Source: CAWUKT01 sp963923035
GTDB lineage: Bacteria > Bacteroidota > Bacteroidia > J057 > JADKCL01
Reading direction: 5' to 3'
Assembly: GCA_963923035.1 (NCBI GenBank)
Contig: CAWUKT010000055.1
Span: forward strand, 1 to 47,545
DNA: 47,545 bases
Notes under the pieces: model-generated
The model's input: the letters and a program-made list of their open reading frames with translations, nothing else
Database searches by the model: none
Told to the model about the DNA's origin: nothing
Made by a program: the position numbers and the translations under genes
In this document: one piece after another, positions 25,116 to 34,175 of the stretch
Layout: each line of letters opens with the position of its first letter
How positions within the stretch are numbered: position 1 is the first letter of the stretch

Positions 25116-25967
25116 ATGAGTGCTACGCAGGAATTTGCCCTGGTGACCGGGGCGAGCAAAGGGATTGGATTGGCCCTGGCAAGAGAACTGGCCCGACGGG
25201 GGTATCACCTCGCATTGGTGTCGTTGCCGCATGAAGACCTGGCCAATACCGCCGAATCACTTCGGCGGGAAACCGGGAAGGAGGTTCACTTTCTCGAAGT
25301 GAACCTCGCCAAGGAAGGCGGCCCGGAACGGGTCTACCAATGGGCCCAAGATCTTGGTTTGACCGTCTCGGTCCTCATCAACAATGCTGGCTTTGGCCAG
25401 CTCGGTACCTTTCCCGAATACGATGCCGATTTTTACCTCCGGATGATCAAGGTCAACCTGGAAGCCACCGTTTACCTGAGTCACCGGTTCCTGGAATCGA
25501 TGCGGGAGCGGAACCACGGCTATATCCTCAACCTGGGCAGCACCGCGAGCTTTCTCCCCGTCCCCTACAAATCGGTTTATTCCTCCACCAAAGGCTTCGT
25601 CTACTATTTCTCCCGCGCCCTCCAACACGAACTCCGCCGGACGGGCGTCCACGTCTGCATCGTCTGTCCCAACGCGGTCATCACCAGCGAAACCCTGCGC
25701 CTGCGGGTGGAACAGGTGGGCTGGAAGGCCCGCATCACGTCCAAGGAACCCGATGAAGTGGCCGTGACGGCATTGGATGGCTTGTTCCGCAAGAAACGGG
25801 TCATCATTCCCGGCTGGCTCAACCAGGTCAGCATTTTCGTCACCAAACTGCTTCCTACCTCCAACAAGATGCGGTTCATGGAAAAGCAATTTCTCCGAAA
25901 TCCGGTGGGAGATGCCAAAGGAGACCATTTTGGACAGGAACAGTCGGTGGAAAGGATTTCGAACTGA
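25116..25967 (+). CDS. SDR family oxidoreductase
   Basis: A 283-residue classical SDR. TGASKGIG (about residues 11-18), NNAGFGQLG, a Ser-bearing NLGSTAS strand and the YSSTK catalytic pair. The C-terminal extension with a GWLNQVSIFVTKLLPTSNK segment is like the DltE/17-beta-HSD12-type enzymes, which reduce ketones on acyl substrates. Located 76 bp after the epimerase gene, on the same strand. Substrate unknown. Confidence 0.88.
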   Translation: MSATQEFALVTGASKGIGLALARELARRGYHLALVSLPHEDLANTAESLRRETGKEVHFLEVNLAKEGGPERVYQWAQDLGLTVSVLINNAGFGQLGTFPEYDADFYLRMIKVNLEATVYLSHRFLESMRERNHGYILNLGSTASFLPVPYKSVYSSTKGFVYYFSRALQHELRRTGVHVCIVCPNAVITSETLRLRVEQVGWKARITSKEPDEVAVTALDGLFRKKRVIIPGWLNQVSIFVTKLLPTSNKMRFMEKQFLRNPVGDAKGDHFGQEQSVERISN

Positions 25968-26023
25968 AAGCGGGGAAGCCCCCTTCCTCCAACATAAAAT
26001 TCCCTATCTTTACGAATAGAAAA

Positions 26024-28654
26024 ATGCGGAAAGGGTACGCATATCAACATTTTGACCGTGAGGGGCTTCGCAAAATTTGGGTGGTCCTCGGAACGGTATT
26101 GTTGCTGATGTTGATGGGGGGCCTCGGGCAACCCAATCCCCTCCAGGCCCGGCAAGTCCGGGTAGAAGAGGTCGCGATTTCCCTCCACAACAAACCCGTG
26201 ACCGGTTTCAAGGTCGTTTTGGACCGCAGCCCCGCCACCATTTCCAGCCGCATCATCGAACACGTCGCCACCTTTGATGCGACCGACCCTTTCCAGTACG
26301 ATCAAACGATCATCTTTGAAAATATCCGTTACCGGGCCATCACCGCCCAGAAACGCATTTCCCTTTATTTCGTCCTCCGCCAGGTTCCCGGCAGCCTCAC
26401 TGAGGTGGTCTACATCGCCATGTACGACTACCGCCAAGCGGTGAATTCCCAGGATTTTCCGGGTCTTTCCTTGAAATTGCAAGCTGACCTGGCCCGCATT
26501 GTCCGCCGGACCACCGGCGATATCCTCAAATCGGATGCCCTGCTATTTGACGACCAGACCCTGGCGAGTCTGAGTCCGCCCGAAGCACCGCCCACCGACC
26601 GGGACCTCGTCGAGCATTTTGCGGAGGAAGAGGTGGAGAACAACGGCGTTTTGTTGCGGGGCGATCCATTTGCAAGCGAAGAAGCGACGACGCCCAAACG
26701 CAACGAATCGGATTTGTTGTCCGATTCAGCCCCCAATGGCGGGCCGGACAGCGATGAAATCCGCAAGCTCAAGGCCCAAATCCAGCGGATGGAACTCCGC
26801 CAGGCCCAATTGGAGCGGAAGGTCAAATCCCTCAAGGGGGAGCAGGCCTTGGTGGAACGGAAGAACGAACAATTGATGCTGAAGCTGCGCGACAGCAAAA
26901 CGCTTCGGGACAGCATCGTGGTCCTGAACCGGCGGGTGGAAGAAATGCTGAGCCAGTATTACGTAGCCGATGATTTCAGCGTCTCGAGTGAAACTGCGCT
27001 GGAGATGCAGACGATGTCGCGCCGGGTCCAGCGATTGGAGCGGCTGTGGCGCCGCGAGAAGGCTGTGAGTGATTCCTTGAGGGAAGAAATCGAAGACTAC
27101 GAAGGCATGCTGGCCACAGTCGGAAAGGGTGCCCGGGACCGGGCCCGTGATGTCCGGGATTTGAAGCGTGAATTGGCGGAAATGCAGGGCAAAGTCGGGA
27201 GTTCCAGCGGAACGGCCGCCGACGGCGAGGTGCTCGACAGCCTCCGGCAGGTGATTGATTTGCAAAACCAGACCCAGCTCAAGCTGGGCCGGGACATGGC
27301 CGACCTGCAAAGCCAAACCCAGCGCCAGGAACGCGGTTACCAGGACCTGGATCGCATCCGCAAACAACAGGGTAAGGACCTCAAGCGGCTCCAATCCGAA
27401 AACAAGGAGCTCCGCCAGCGGGTCGCCCAATTGACCGCCTCAGCGGCCACCGACAATTCGGCGCCGAATCCCCTGCGGGACAGTCTGCGGCTCATGACGA
27501 GCCGCCTTTCCCAGCTGGACGACCTCCAGGCCAAGGTCGCCCGGCAGGACGCCCGCCTCGAAACGCAGGAAAACGACCTGCAACAAAAGACCCAATCCAT
27601 CACCCAACTCAATGCTCAATTGGGTAGCCTCCAAAAGGAACTCCAAGACGCCCAGGAGCAACGGCAGGAGCTCGAGTCCCGGCTCGGCACTCTCCGCAAT
27701 TCCAATGCGACGTCGTCCGACCGCATCACCGAGTTGACCCAGGCCCAGGAGCAATTGAAGCGGGAAAAAGAACAGGCCGAAGGTCAATTGGCCGAGGCCA
27801 TCCGGGCCCAAGATGGCTTGCAGAGCGACTTGGCCACCCTGGAGGACTCGCTCCAGGACCTACGGGCACAGGAAGCGGCCCTCAGTTCGCAATTCGCTGA
27901 CCAGACCGTCCGGCTACTGCGCCTGATCGATTCTACCGACGCCCTTCGGACCGATCTGTCCACCAGCCAGACCGACAATGTCCGCCTGAAGCGGGAAGTC
28001 GCCGACCTCGAATTCGTCGTGGACAGCCTCGCCCGCTATTCCATTCCCAGCGATGACCAGGGCCAATTTATCCGCGAACAGTGGACCAAACTCCAGAAGT
28101 GGGAGCAGGAATTGAAGGACCGCGACCGGGAAGTGGAGGACAAGGAAAAGCTGATGGCGCAGCGGGAACGCTACCTCGCGCAACGCGAAGCCGATATTGA
28201 ACAACGCGAAGCCCGTCTGACCGATCTTCAGGAGCGGGAAAAGCGGGTGGAAGTCAAGGAAAAACAATTGGGGGATCCCAATCCGAATGACCCGGGACGG
28301 GTCAATGTGAAGCTGGACCGAATTATCGAATTCGGATCGCTGGTTCCGGTCTTTGTGACCGAATGCGACCTGCCTCCGGCCGCTGCCCGGCAGCGGATCG
28401 AGGCCTGGTTCAAGTCCCGGGACGAGAAACTCGACCAGGATTTTCCCGATTTATTGTTTGAGAACGCTTACCTTTCCGAAATGGGAACCCGGCCCTGGGA
28501 TATCCGGGTGCGGATTGATGCCTCGAACCGCGGATCTATGGTCCAGGTATCTTTCCAGGCGGAGGACAAGGCCTACTTCGGCGCCGATGGTGCCCGAGGC
28601 GACCAGGACACCGCCGAGCAATTAATTGAGTCGATGCTGCGTTACCAACCGTAA
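26024..28654 (+). CDS. membrane-anchored or exported long coiled-coil protein
   Basis: An 876-residue protein, not recognised. A hydrophobic segment at about residues 17-37 is either an uncleaved anchor or a signal sequence. Residues ~45-175 form a globular alpha/beta domain (QVRVEEVAISLHNKPVTGF, KRISLYFVLRQVPGSLTEV). Residues ~240-760 are almost unbroken coiled coil rich in Gln, Glu, Arg and Leu with many heptads. A second globular domain of ~105 residues ends the protein (IEFGSLVPVFVTEC, WDIRVRIDASNRGSMVQVSF). The two end domains may be related in fold. The OmpA-like gene starts 6 bp downstream, so the products may work together across the periplasm. A TATCTTTA -7-like element lies 11 nt before the ATG. 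Confidence 0.8.
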   Translation: MRKGYAYQHFDREGLRKIWVVLGTVLLLMLMGGLGQPNPLQARQVRVEEVAISLHNKPVTGFKVVLDRSPATISSRIIEHVATFDATDPFQYDQTIIFENIRYRAITAQKRISLYFVLRQVPGSLTEVVYIAMYDYRQAVNSQDFPGLSLKLQADLARIVRRTTGDILKSDALLFDDQTLASLSPPEAPPTDRDLVEHFAEEEVENNGVLLRGDPFASEEATTPKRNESDLLSDSAPNGGPDSDEIRKLKAQIQRMELRQAQLERKVKSLKGEQALVERKNEQLMLKLRDSKTLRDSIVVLNRRVEEMLSQYYVADDFSVSSETALEMQTMSRRVQRLERLWRREKAVSDSLREEIEDYEGMLATVGKGARDRARDVRDLKRELAEMQGKVGSSSGTAADGEVLDSLRQVIDLQNQTQLKLGRDMADLQSQTQRQERGYQDLDRIRKQQGKDLKRLQSENKELRQRVAQLTASAATDNSAPNPLRDSLRLMTSRLSQLDDLQAKVARQDARLETQENDLQQKTQSITQLNAQLGSLQKELQDAQEQRQELESRLGTLRNSNATSSDRITELTQAQEQLKREKEQAEGQLAEAIRAQDGLQSDLATLEDSLQDLRAQEAALSSQFADQTVRLLRLIDSTDALRTDLSTSQTDNVRLKREVADLEFVVDSLARYSIPSDDQGQFIREQWTKLQKWEQELKDRDREVEDKEKLMAQRERYLAQREADIEQREARLTDLQEREKRVEVKEKQLGDPNPNDPGRVNVKLDRIIEFGSLVPVFVTECDLPPAAARQRIEAWFKSRDEKLDQDFPDLLFENAYLSEMGTRPWDIRVRIDASNRGSMVQVSFQAEDKAYFGADGARGDQDTAEQLIESMLRYQP

Positions 28655-28660
28655 GTAACC

Positions 28661-30898
28661 ATGGGAACCGCGCACGCAAACAAGTCAAGGCTGCTTGCTC
28701 TTGGATTGTTCCTCTTTTGGGGGAGCGTGGGCAATTTGTGGGCGCAGGTCTCGGAAGAATTGAAGCTCAAGTTGCAGGAATCGGTGGTCTTGTCGGAAAA
28801 AACAGCCCCCAATTCCGCCCAGGCACCATTTCTCGAATTCCCCAACCTCAACAAAATCACTTCCTACGAATCCGGAAACTACCCCAAGCGCATTGCCCGG
28901 GCGGAGGAAGAAGAAGATATTTTTGCCCTGGATTCCCTCCTCACCAATTATATCTACCGCTGGGGCATCGGCAATTTCAACGACGGACTCCAATACCTCT
29001 GGAAGGCGGGACAGGTCAAGGAACTCATGGGCGATTCCCTTGCCGCCGGACTCTATTATGAATTGGGACTGAAAAACCAACGGCCGTACAAGCCGCAGGT
29101 CAAGATTCACTACGATTCTCTGCGCGCCCGCCACAATGTGGAATGGGTCGACCTGAAGTTCTACTACAAAATCCTGGAAGCCCGCCGCAAGATCGACCCG
29201 CTGATTCCCCCCAAAGGCGTCATGCTCAACATGGGTCAGCGCATCAATTCGGACCGCCCCGACTACGCGCCCTTTATGCACCCCTCCGATTCGGTGTTGA
29301 TTTTCACCTCCCGCCGCAACGAAGAAATCCCCATTGATGATTTCCTCGACCAGAAAAATGAAGACCTCTACTTTTCGGAGAAAGGCTTTATCGAAGGAAG
29401 CTGGAGCCACGCGGAACGCTTCACCGATGAGGTCAACAGCGAATTCAACGAAGGCTCGGCCTGCCTGAGCCCCGATGGACGGACCCTGTTCTTTACCCGT
29501 TGCGACGACCCGGACGGCTACGGATCCTGCGACATCTACATGGCCGACTTTGTCGGCGGAGGATGGACGAATGTGCGTAACCTGGGCCCCTTCGTCAATT
29601 CTTCAGAATGGGACTCCCACCCCAATGTCACCCCCGACGGCCAAACCCTCTACTATACCTCGAACCGCCCCGGCGGCTTCGGCAAATCGGATATCTACGT
29701 CACACGGCGTCAGGAGGACGGCACCTGGACCAAGGCCGAGAACCTCGGCCCCACCGTGAACACCATCGAGGACGAAGTCACGCCCTTTTACCACAAGGTC
29801 AACAATACCCTTTATTTCTCCTCCACCGGCCACCTCAAGAACCTCGGCCGCTACGACATCTACAAATCCCGCTGGCTGGAAGACCATTGGGAGGCGCCCA
29901 AAAATCTGGGCCCGCTCGTCAATTCACCCGGCAACGAATACTATTTCTCCATCGATGGCAAGGGCAGCCGCTTGTTTTATGCCAGCGCCAAAAAGGATCC
30001 CCATACCGCCGAAGTCCGGCAGAATTTCGACCTGTACAGCTTCCCCATGCCGATGGAAGCCCGCCCCGATGCCATCGTCACCCTGAAGGGCTACCTGATC
30101 GATACCGCCACCGGCCATCCCATCACGGGCATTGTCCTGGTCATCGACCGGGAAGAAGGCATCGAAGTCGCCCCCAAGCACATCAATCCCTACGGCTACT
30201 TTGAATTTGACCTCATCAACAACAAGCAATACGACATTTATATCCAGGGCGAAAATTTCCTGACGATCAAGGAAGACATCACGGTGGTGGGCGATACGAC
30301 ATTTGCCATCTTCACCAATAGCTTCGAGACCGGGAAGCCGCTCGTCTTCGAGAATTTGGAATTTGCCGACGATAGCTACGATTTATCCGCGGATATCGAA
30401 CCCAAGTTGAATTATCTCGTAGCGTTTTTGAAGAAGTACCCCATGTTCCGGTTGGAGATCAAAGGCCATACCGATTCGGATGGGGAGGCGAATTACAACG
30501 TGAATTTGTCCCAAAAGCGGGCCAATGTGATCCGCAAGTACATTTTGAAACGGGGCGACCTCGGCGATCAGCGGGTGATGGCGAAGGGGTACGGAGAAGC
30601 CCGGCCCTTGGTCCCGAACGATACCGAAGAAAACAAACGGCTGAACCGCCGGGTTGAATTCGAAGTCTGGTTGGATCCCAGCTACGACGGCCCGATGGTC
30701 CTGCCTACCCAGGAAGAATTTTTCTGGGACGACAGTGAAGACGAACTGTTCGATCCGGAGTTCATGGAAGACCTGGACTTCAATTGGATGGAGGAGTTTG
30801 AAAATGATTTTGATTGGGGGGACGATTTTGAGGACGAGTTTGACGACGATTTAGAGTTGGATTTTGAGGAGTTGGGAGAAGAAGATATAGACCGATAA
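28661..30898 (+). CDS. PorE-like envelope protein: PD40 propeller, carboxypeptidase-regulatory-like domain, OmpA domain
   Basis: A 745-residue exported protein. Signal peptide about residues 1-29 (ending LWAQ). A helical, possibly TPR-like N-terminal part runs to ~180. A PD40/WD40-like propeller lies at ~190-460 with blades such as LSPDGRTLFFTRC and VTPDGQTLYYTSNRPGG. A carboxypeptidase-regulatory-like beta domain is at ~470-555 (LKGYLIDTATGHPITGI). An OmpA C-terminal peptidoglycan-binding domain is at ~560-670 (LEIKGHTDSDGEANYNVNLS; LNRRVEFEV). This domain order is that of PorE, which tethers the type IX secretion motor to peptidoglycan, though similar paralogues exist. A last ~70 residues are extremely acidic (Asp/Glu/Phe/Trp). 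Apparent operon with the preceding coiled-coil gene. Confidence 0.88.
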   Translation: MGTAHANKSRLLALGLFLFWGSVGNLWAQVSEELKLKLQESVVLSEKTAPNSAQAPFLEFPNLNKITSYESGNYPKRIARAEEEEDIFALDSLLTNYIYRWGIGNFNDGLQYLWKAGQVKELMGDSLAAGLYYELGLKNQRPYKPQVKIHYDSLRARHNVEWVDLKFYYKILEARRKIDPLIPPKGVMLNMGQRINSDRPDYAPFMHPSDSVLIFTSRRNEEIPIDDFLDQKNEDLYFSEKGFIEGSWSHAERFTDEVNSEFNEGSACLSPDGRTLFFTRCDDPDGYGSCDIYMADFVGGGWTNVRNLGPFVNSSEWDSHPNVTPDGQTLYYTSNRPGGFGKSDIYVTRRQEDGTWTKAENLGPTVNTIEDEVTPFYHKVNNTLYFSSTGHLKNLGRYDIYKSRWLEDHWEAPKNLGPLVNSPGNEYYFSIDGKGSRLFYASAKKDPHTAEVRQNFDLYSFPMPMEARPDAIVTLKGYLIDTATGHPITGIVLVIDREEGIEVAPKHINPYGYFEFDLINNKQYDIYIQGENFLTIKEDITVVGDTTFAIFTNSFETGKPLVFENLEFADDSYDLSADIEPKLNYLVAFLKKYPMFRLEIKGHTDSDGEANYNVNLSQKRANVIRKYILKRGDLGDQRVMAKGYGEARPLVPNDTEENKRLNRRVEFEVWLDPSYDGPMVLPTQEEFFWDDSEDELFDPEFMEDLDFNWMEEFENDFDWGDDFEDEFDDDLELDFEELGEEDIDR

Positions 30899-31026
30899 AG
30901 CAAGGTGAAAAAGTCAGCGCCGAACCGATTGCTACTGATTTCGGGGGGCTTATCCACAATTTTCAAAAAAGAGGTGGGGGAAAAAGGCCCTTGGCGCGTT
31001 AATATTGCAGAAGAGAGAGGTAACGT

Positions 31027-32187
31027 ATGAACATTGACGCGATTCATCTGCCCGAGCAATTGCTTGAACAAATGGCTGCGACGCAGCAAAATCCCCGTTT
31101 CCACGGGGAAGGAAGTGTCCTGGACCACACCCGTCTGGTACTCCGCCGGTTTCACGAGATGAAATCGGAGTTTGACCTGACCCCATCCGAAGAGCGGATG
31201 TTGGAGTGGGCCGCGATCCTCCACGACGTCGGAAAGGTCTCCGCGACCCGCTTTGAAGGCGGCCGCTGGCGCTCCCCCGGCCACGAAAAGGCCGGCATCC
31301 CCGTCGCCCGCAACCTGTTGTTCCAGCAACCCGACCTCACCCCAACCGAGCGCCGCCAAATCCTCCAACTCGTCCGTTGGCACGGATTCCCCTTGGCCTG
31401 GATGCTCAACAAATGCAGCCTCAACGCCCTCAAAAAGCTCGGTATCCAGACCGACCTGCGCTTGCTGGCCATCTTTGCCATGTTCGACCTCCACGGCCGC
31501 GAATGCGAACGCCAGGACTTCGTGCAGGCCTCCGCCCGGGAATTTCTCGAATCCTCCGTCCCCCGCGTCGAGTACGAAATGGGACGCTACGCCGACCTGC
31601 AGGAACGGTTCGGCCAGTGGAACCTCCGCCATAAGAATGCCGCCTGGAAAGCCCTGCAAATGGGCCAGATGGACTTGCTCGAGCGCCTGCTGGATGCCAG
31701 CCCCGTTCCCGAGTACAATACCCGGGGCAAGAAAGTCACCCTGACGGTGGGCCCGCCCAAAAGCGGAAAGACCGACTATATACGGGAGCATTTTCCCCAC
31801 CAATTCCACGTCCACCTCATCGACCACGGATTTGACTCCCAGATCACGGACGACGACTACTACTTCAGCCGCAAGCTGGTCGAATTCAAGCACCTCCTCA
31901 CCGTCTACCTCAACCGGCACCGCCACGTCGTGCTGGAAGGTTGGAATGTGCAGGGACCGGTCCGTCGCCGCCTCACCGAGATGCTGCGCGACCAGGAAAT
32001 CGAGTTTGAACTGCTTGTCTTCGAGGCGCCGTTGACTTCCATTCAGGCCCGCAACCAGCAATCGGACACTCCCCTGCCCGAGGACACCCTCGCCCGCGAA
32101 TACGACCAATGGGACCTGCTCCACCCGTGGGAAGCCCATCGGATCCAGTATGTCCAGGCGGATGCGGTTCCCGTCCCCAAAGTTTAA
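31027..32187 (+). CDS. HD-domain / P-loop polynucleotide-kinase-like fusion protein
   Basis: A 386-residue two-domain protein. Residues ~15-180 form an HD phosphohydrolase domain resembling that of tRNA nucleotidyltransferases: His34, the HD pair His66-Asp67 (ILHDVGK), His86 (GHEKAG), His119 and a later Asp near 154. Residues ~236-386 are a P-loop kinase: Walker A GPPKSGKT (242-249), a DHGFDSQITDDDYY acceptor-side segment, VVLEG, and an ARNQQSD...LPEDTLAREYDQWD lid typical of polynucleotide-kinase-like enzymes. The combination suggests nucleic-acid end repair or RNA processing, but no ligase is nearby and activity is inference. Monocistronic. Confidence 0.85.
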   Translation: MNIDAIHLPEQLLEQMAATQQNPRFHGEGSVLDHTRLVLRRFHEMKSEFDLTPSEERMLEWAAILHDVGKVSATRFEGGRWRSPGHEKAGIPVARNLLFQQPDLTPTERRQILQLVRWHGFPLAWMLNKCSLNALKKLGIQTDLRLLAIFAMFDLHGRECERQDFVQASAREFLESSVPRVEYEMGRYADLQERFGQWNLRHKNAAWKALQMGQMDLLERLLDASPVPEYNTRGKKVTLTVGPPKSGKTDYIREHFPHQFHVHLIDHGFDSQITDDDYYFSRKLVEFKHLLTVYLNRHRHVVLEGWNVQGPVRRRLTEMLRDQEIEFELLVFEAPLTSIQARNQQSDTPLPEDTLAREYDQWDLLHPWEAHRIQYVQADAVPVPKV

Positions 32188-32190
32188 GAT

Positions 32191-32253
32191 CAGGGCGAAT
32201 CCGGCGCTCACGCGCCGGACCGGGCTCTCTGGCCTCGCTATCCCGGTCATGGG
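32191..32253 (+). repeat. REP-like palindromic element
   Basis: A perfect 8-bp hairpin TCCGGCGC-tcac-GCGCCGGA (32200-32219) is followed by CCGGGCTCTC...CGCTATCCCGG. This layout resembles GC-rich extragenic palindromes scattered through Bacteroidota genomes, as far as I recall them. There is no T tract, so a terminator is less likely. Only one copy is present in the window. Confidence 0.4.
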
Positions 32254-32355
32254 ATGAGCTCAGACAAGCCGCCGATCCCTTTCGCAGGGAGATTGTGGAT
32301 TTGTGCTTGGGTCTCCACCCACTTCCATCGTAAATTACCGGTAAATCTTTGCCCC

Positions 32356-33060
32356 ATGGACATTACCCATATCCAGGAGACCGCCATTGGTGATCCCATC
32401 GACATCTTCCCCAATGTTACCCTGTTGCGCATTCCGAAGTACAAGCACCGGTTTGGGCAGGGCTATGTCCTCCACCACGACCAGGACGATGCCGTCCTGC
32501 TCATCGATGTGACCCGGGAAGAAACCCGCGAAATCGTAAAGGGAATGGTGGACCTGGGGAAAAAGATCGATGCCATCCTGCTGACCCACGGCGATCTGGT
32601 CGACCAGGCATTCGGAAGCCTGGAGCTGGTGTCCCGGGAAGCCGGAGGCGCTCCCATCTTCATCGATCCGAAAGATACCCGCGGCCAGCTGGACTTTACC
32701 CAGGACATCAACCTGGACCTGGAGGTCTTCGACAAGTACGAACTGACCACCATGCCCTTTCCCGGCCACACCCCCGGCTCCCAATTGATCTTCTCCAAAT
32801 GGAACCACGGCATGTTGTTCTGCGGAGATTCAGCCGTTGGCGCACCCTACGACAGTGAGGAGACCTACTTTGAGCGGCCGCCCATTTTCAATACCTATGT
32901 GGATGGGGACCTCGCCGAATTGTGGGAAAACTACGATTTGCCCTTCCTGCACTTGCTTCCCCTCCACGGTAAACCCGCTTTTCACCTTACCCACGCGGAG
33001 CAGGAACGCCACCTCACCAATCTGCAACGGAAAGAAGCCACTGTCTGGCCCCGGGGCTGA
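32356..33060 (+). CDS. MBL-fold hydrolase-like protein with altered metal motif
   Basis: A 234-residue metallo-beta-lactamase-fold protein. The usual HxHxDH metal motif reads THGDLVDQ, so the second His is Asp and the last His is Gln. Later family ligands are kept: His in PFPGHTPGSQLIF, Asp in FCGDSAVG and His in LLPLHGKP. Some MBL families carry H-x-D-D-V-A-D-H variants, so the site may still bind one metal. Substrate unknown. The ATG at 32356 is preceded by an AATCTTTG element 4 nt upstream; a longer frame to the left is not family-like. Convergent with the threonine dehydratase gene, 6 bp apart. Confidence 0.82.
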   Translation: MDITHIQETAIGDPIDIFPNVTLLRIPKYKHRFGQGYVLHHDQDDAVLLIDVTREETREIVKGMVDLGKKIDAILLTHGDLVDQAFGSLELVSREAGGAPIFIDPKDTRGQLDFTQDINLDLEVFDKYELTTMPFPGHTPGSQLIFSKWNHGMLFCGDSAVGAPYDSEETYFERPPIFNTYVDGDLAELWENYDLPFLHLLPLHGKPAFHLTHAEQERHLTNLQRKEATVWPRG

Positions 33061-33066
33061 CGGCCC

Positions 33067-34020
33067 TTAGAAGGGAAGTTTTCCCAAGTCTACATTGCCT
33101 CCCGAGAGGATGATGCCAATCTTCTTGCCCTCCAGCTCTTCGCGACTGTAATGGTCCATCAGCCCCGCCAAGGGGACCGCGGCCGAGGGCTCCACCACGA
33201 TTTTCATGCGTTCCCAGATCAACCGCATCGCGCGGTCAATCGTCGCTTCCTCCGCGAGGAGGATTTGTTCGACGTATTCCTGGATGATGGGGAAGTTGTG
33301 CTGGCCGAGGGAAGTCAGGAGGCCATCGGCGATGGTCTGGGGGGCCACGGAAGGGATGATGTGTCCGGCCTGGACCGACCGGTAGGCATCGTCGGCGCCG
33401 TGGGGCTCCGCTGCCCATACGCGGATATTCTCGCCGAAAAAATGTGCGGCCAGGGCCGTGCCGCTGAGCAGGCCCCCTCCACCTACCGGCGCCATGATGA
33501 TGTCCAGGTCGGGTACCTCGGCCATGAGTTCCTGGGCCGCGGTGGATTGGCCGGCGATGATGCGGGGATCGTCGTAGGGATGCAGGAAAGTGGCGCCAGT
33601 GCGGTCGATGACCGCCCGGGCCGTAGTCTCACGGGCCTCGAGGGTGGGTTCACAGTCGATGACCTCGGCTTGGTAGCCGAGGACCGCCGCCTTTTTCACC
33701 GCGGGAGCGGTGGTCGGCATGACGATATAGGCCGGGACGCCCAAGAGTTGGGCGCCCCGGGCCACGGCTTGGGCGTGGTTCCCCGAGGAATGCGTGCATA
33801 CCCCCGCCTGCAATTCTGCCTCTGGCAATTGGAGCAGGGCATTCATCGCCCCCCGAATTTTGAAGGCTCCGATCTTTTGGAGATTCTCGCACTTAAAATA
33901 TAACTCCCCTCCCACCGCTTCATCTACCAGGGTAGAATGGAGAACCGGGGTGTTATGGATGTAAGATTTTATTCTTTTGTGTGCGATTTTTAATTCGTCG
34001 GCCGTGATTGAACTTCCCAT
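33067..34020 (-). CDS. PLP-dependent threonine/serine dehydratase
   Basis: A 317-residue fold-type II PLP enzyme of the catabolic threonine ammonia-lyase/serine racemase group. The PLP lysine lies in GAFKIRGA (about residue 53), the substrate loop is SSGNHAQAVA, and the phosphate-binding glycine loop is GGGGLLSG. The length and the absence of a C-terminal ACT or regulatory domain fit the short catabolic form rather than biosynthetic IlvA. It would deaminate threonine to 2-oxobutanoate or serine to pyruvate. Monocistronic, minus strand, divergent from the lipoprotein at 34253. Confidence 0.9.
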   Translation of the reverse strand: MGSSITADELKIAHKRIKSYIHNTPVLHSTLVDEAVGGELYFKCENLQKIGAFKIRGAMNALLQLPEAELQAGVCTHSSGNHAQAVARGAQLLGVPAYIVMPTTAPAVKKAAVLGYQAEVIDCEPTLEARETTARAVIDRTGATFLHPYDDPRIIAGQSTAAQELMAEVPDLDIIMAPVGGGGLLSGTALAAHFFGENIRVWAAEPHGADDAYRSVQAGHIIPSVAPQTIADGLLTSLGQHNFPIIQEYVEQILLAEEATIDRAMRLIWERMKIVVEPSAAVPLAGLMDHYSREELEGKKIGIILSGGNVDLGKLPF

Positions 34021-34175
34021 ATCCCCAATCTAGCACTTTTTATTTTGCCCCATTAGCCCGAAAAAGAATTGCTGCCCATAGCCCCAAAACAGCCGCCCAA
34101 ACGACCTTCAATAGTGATTTTACCCTTCTCAGGTTATCTCTACATGAACTCCCGGAGGTTTTTCGCTACCTCCTG

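Noticed and set aside
30950..30958. TTATCCACA, a perfect DnaA-box consensus
   Set aside because: A single box with no AT-rich unwinding region, no further boxes and no dnaA or dnaN nearby; expected by chance, not an origin.
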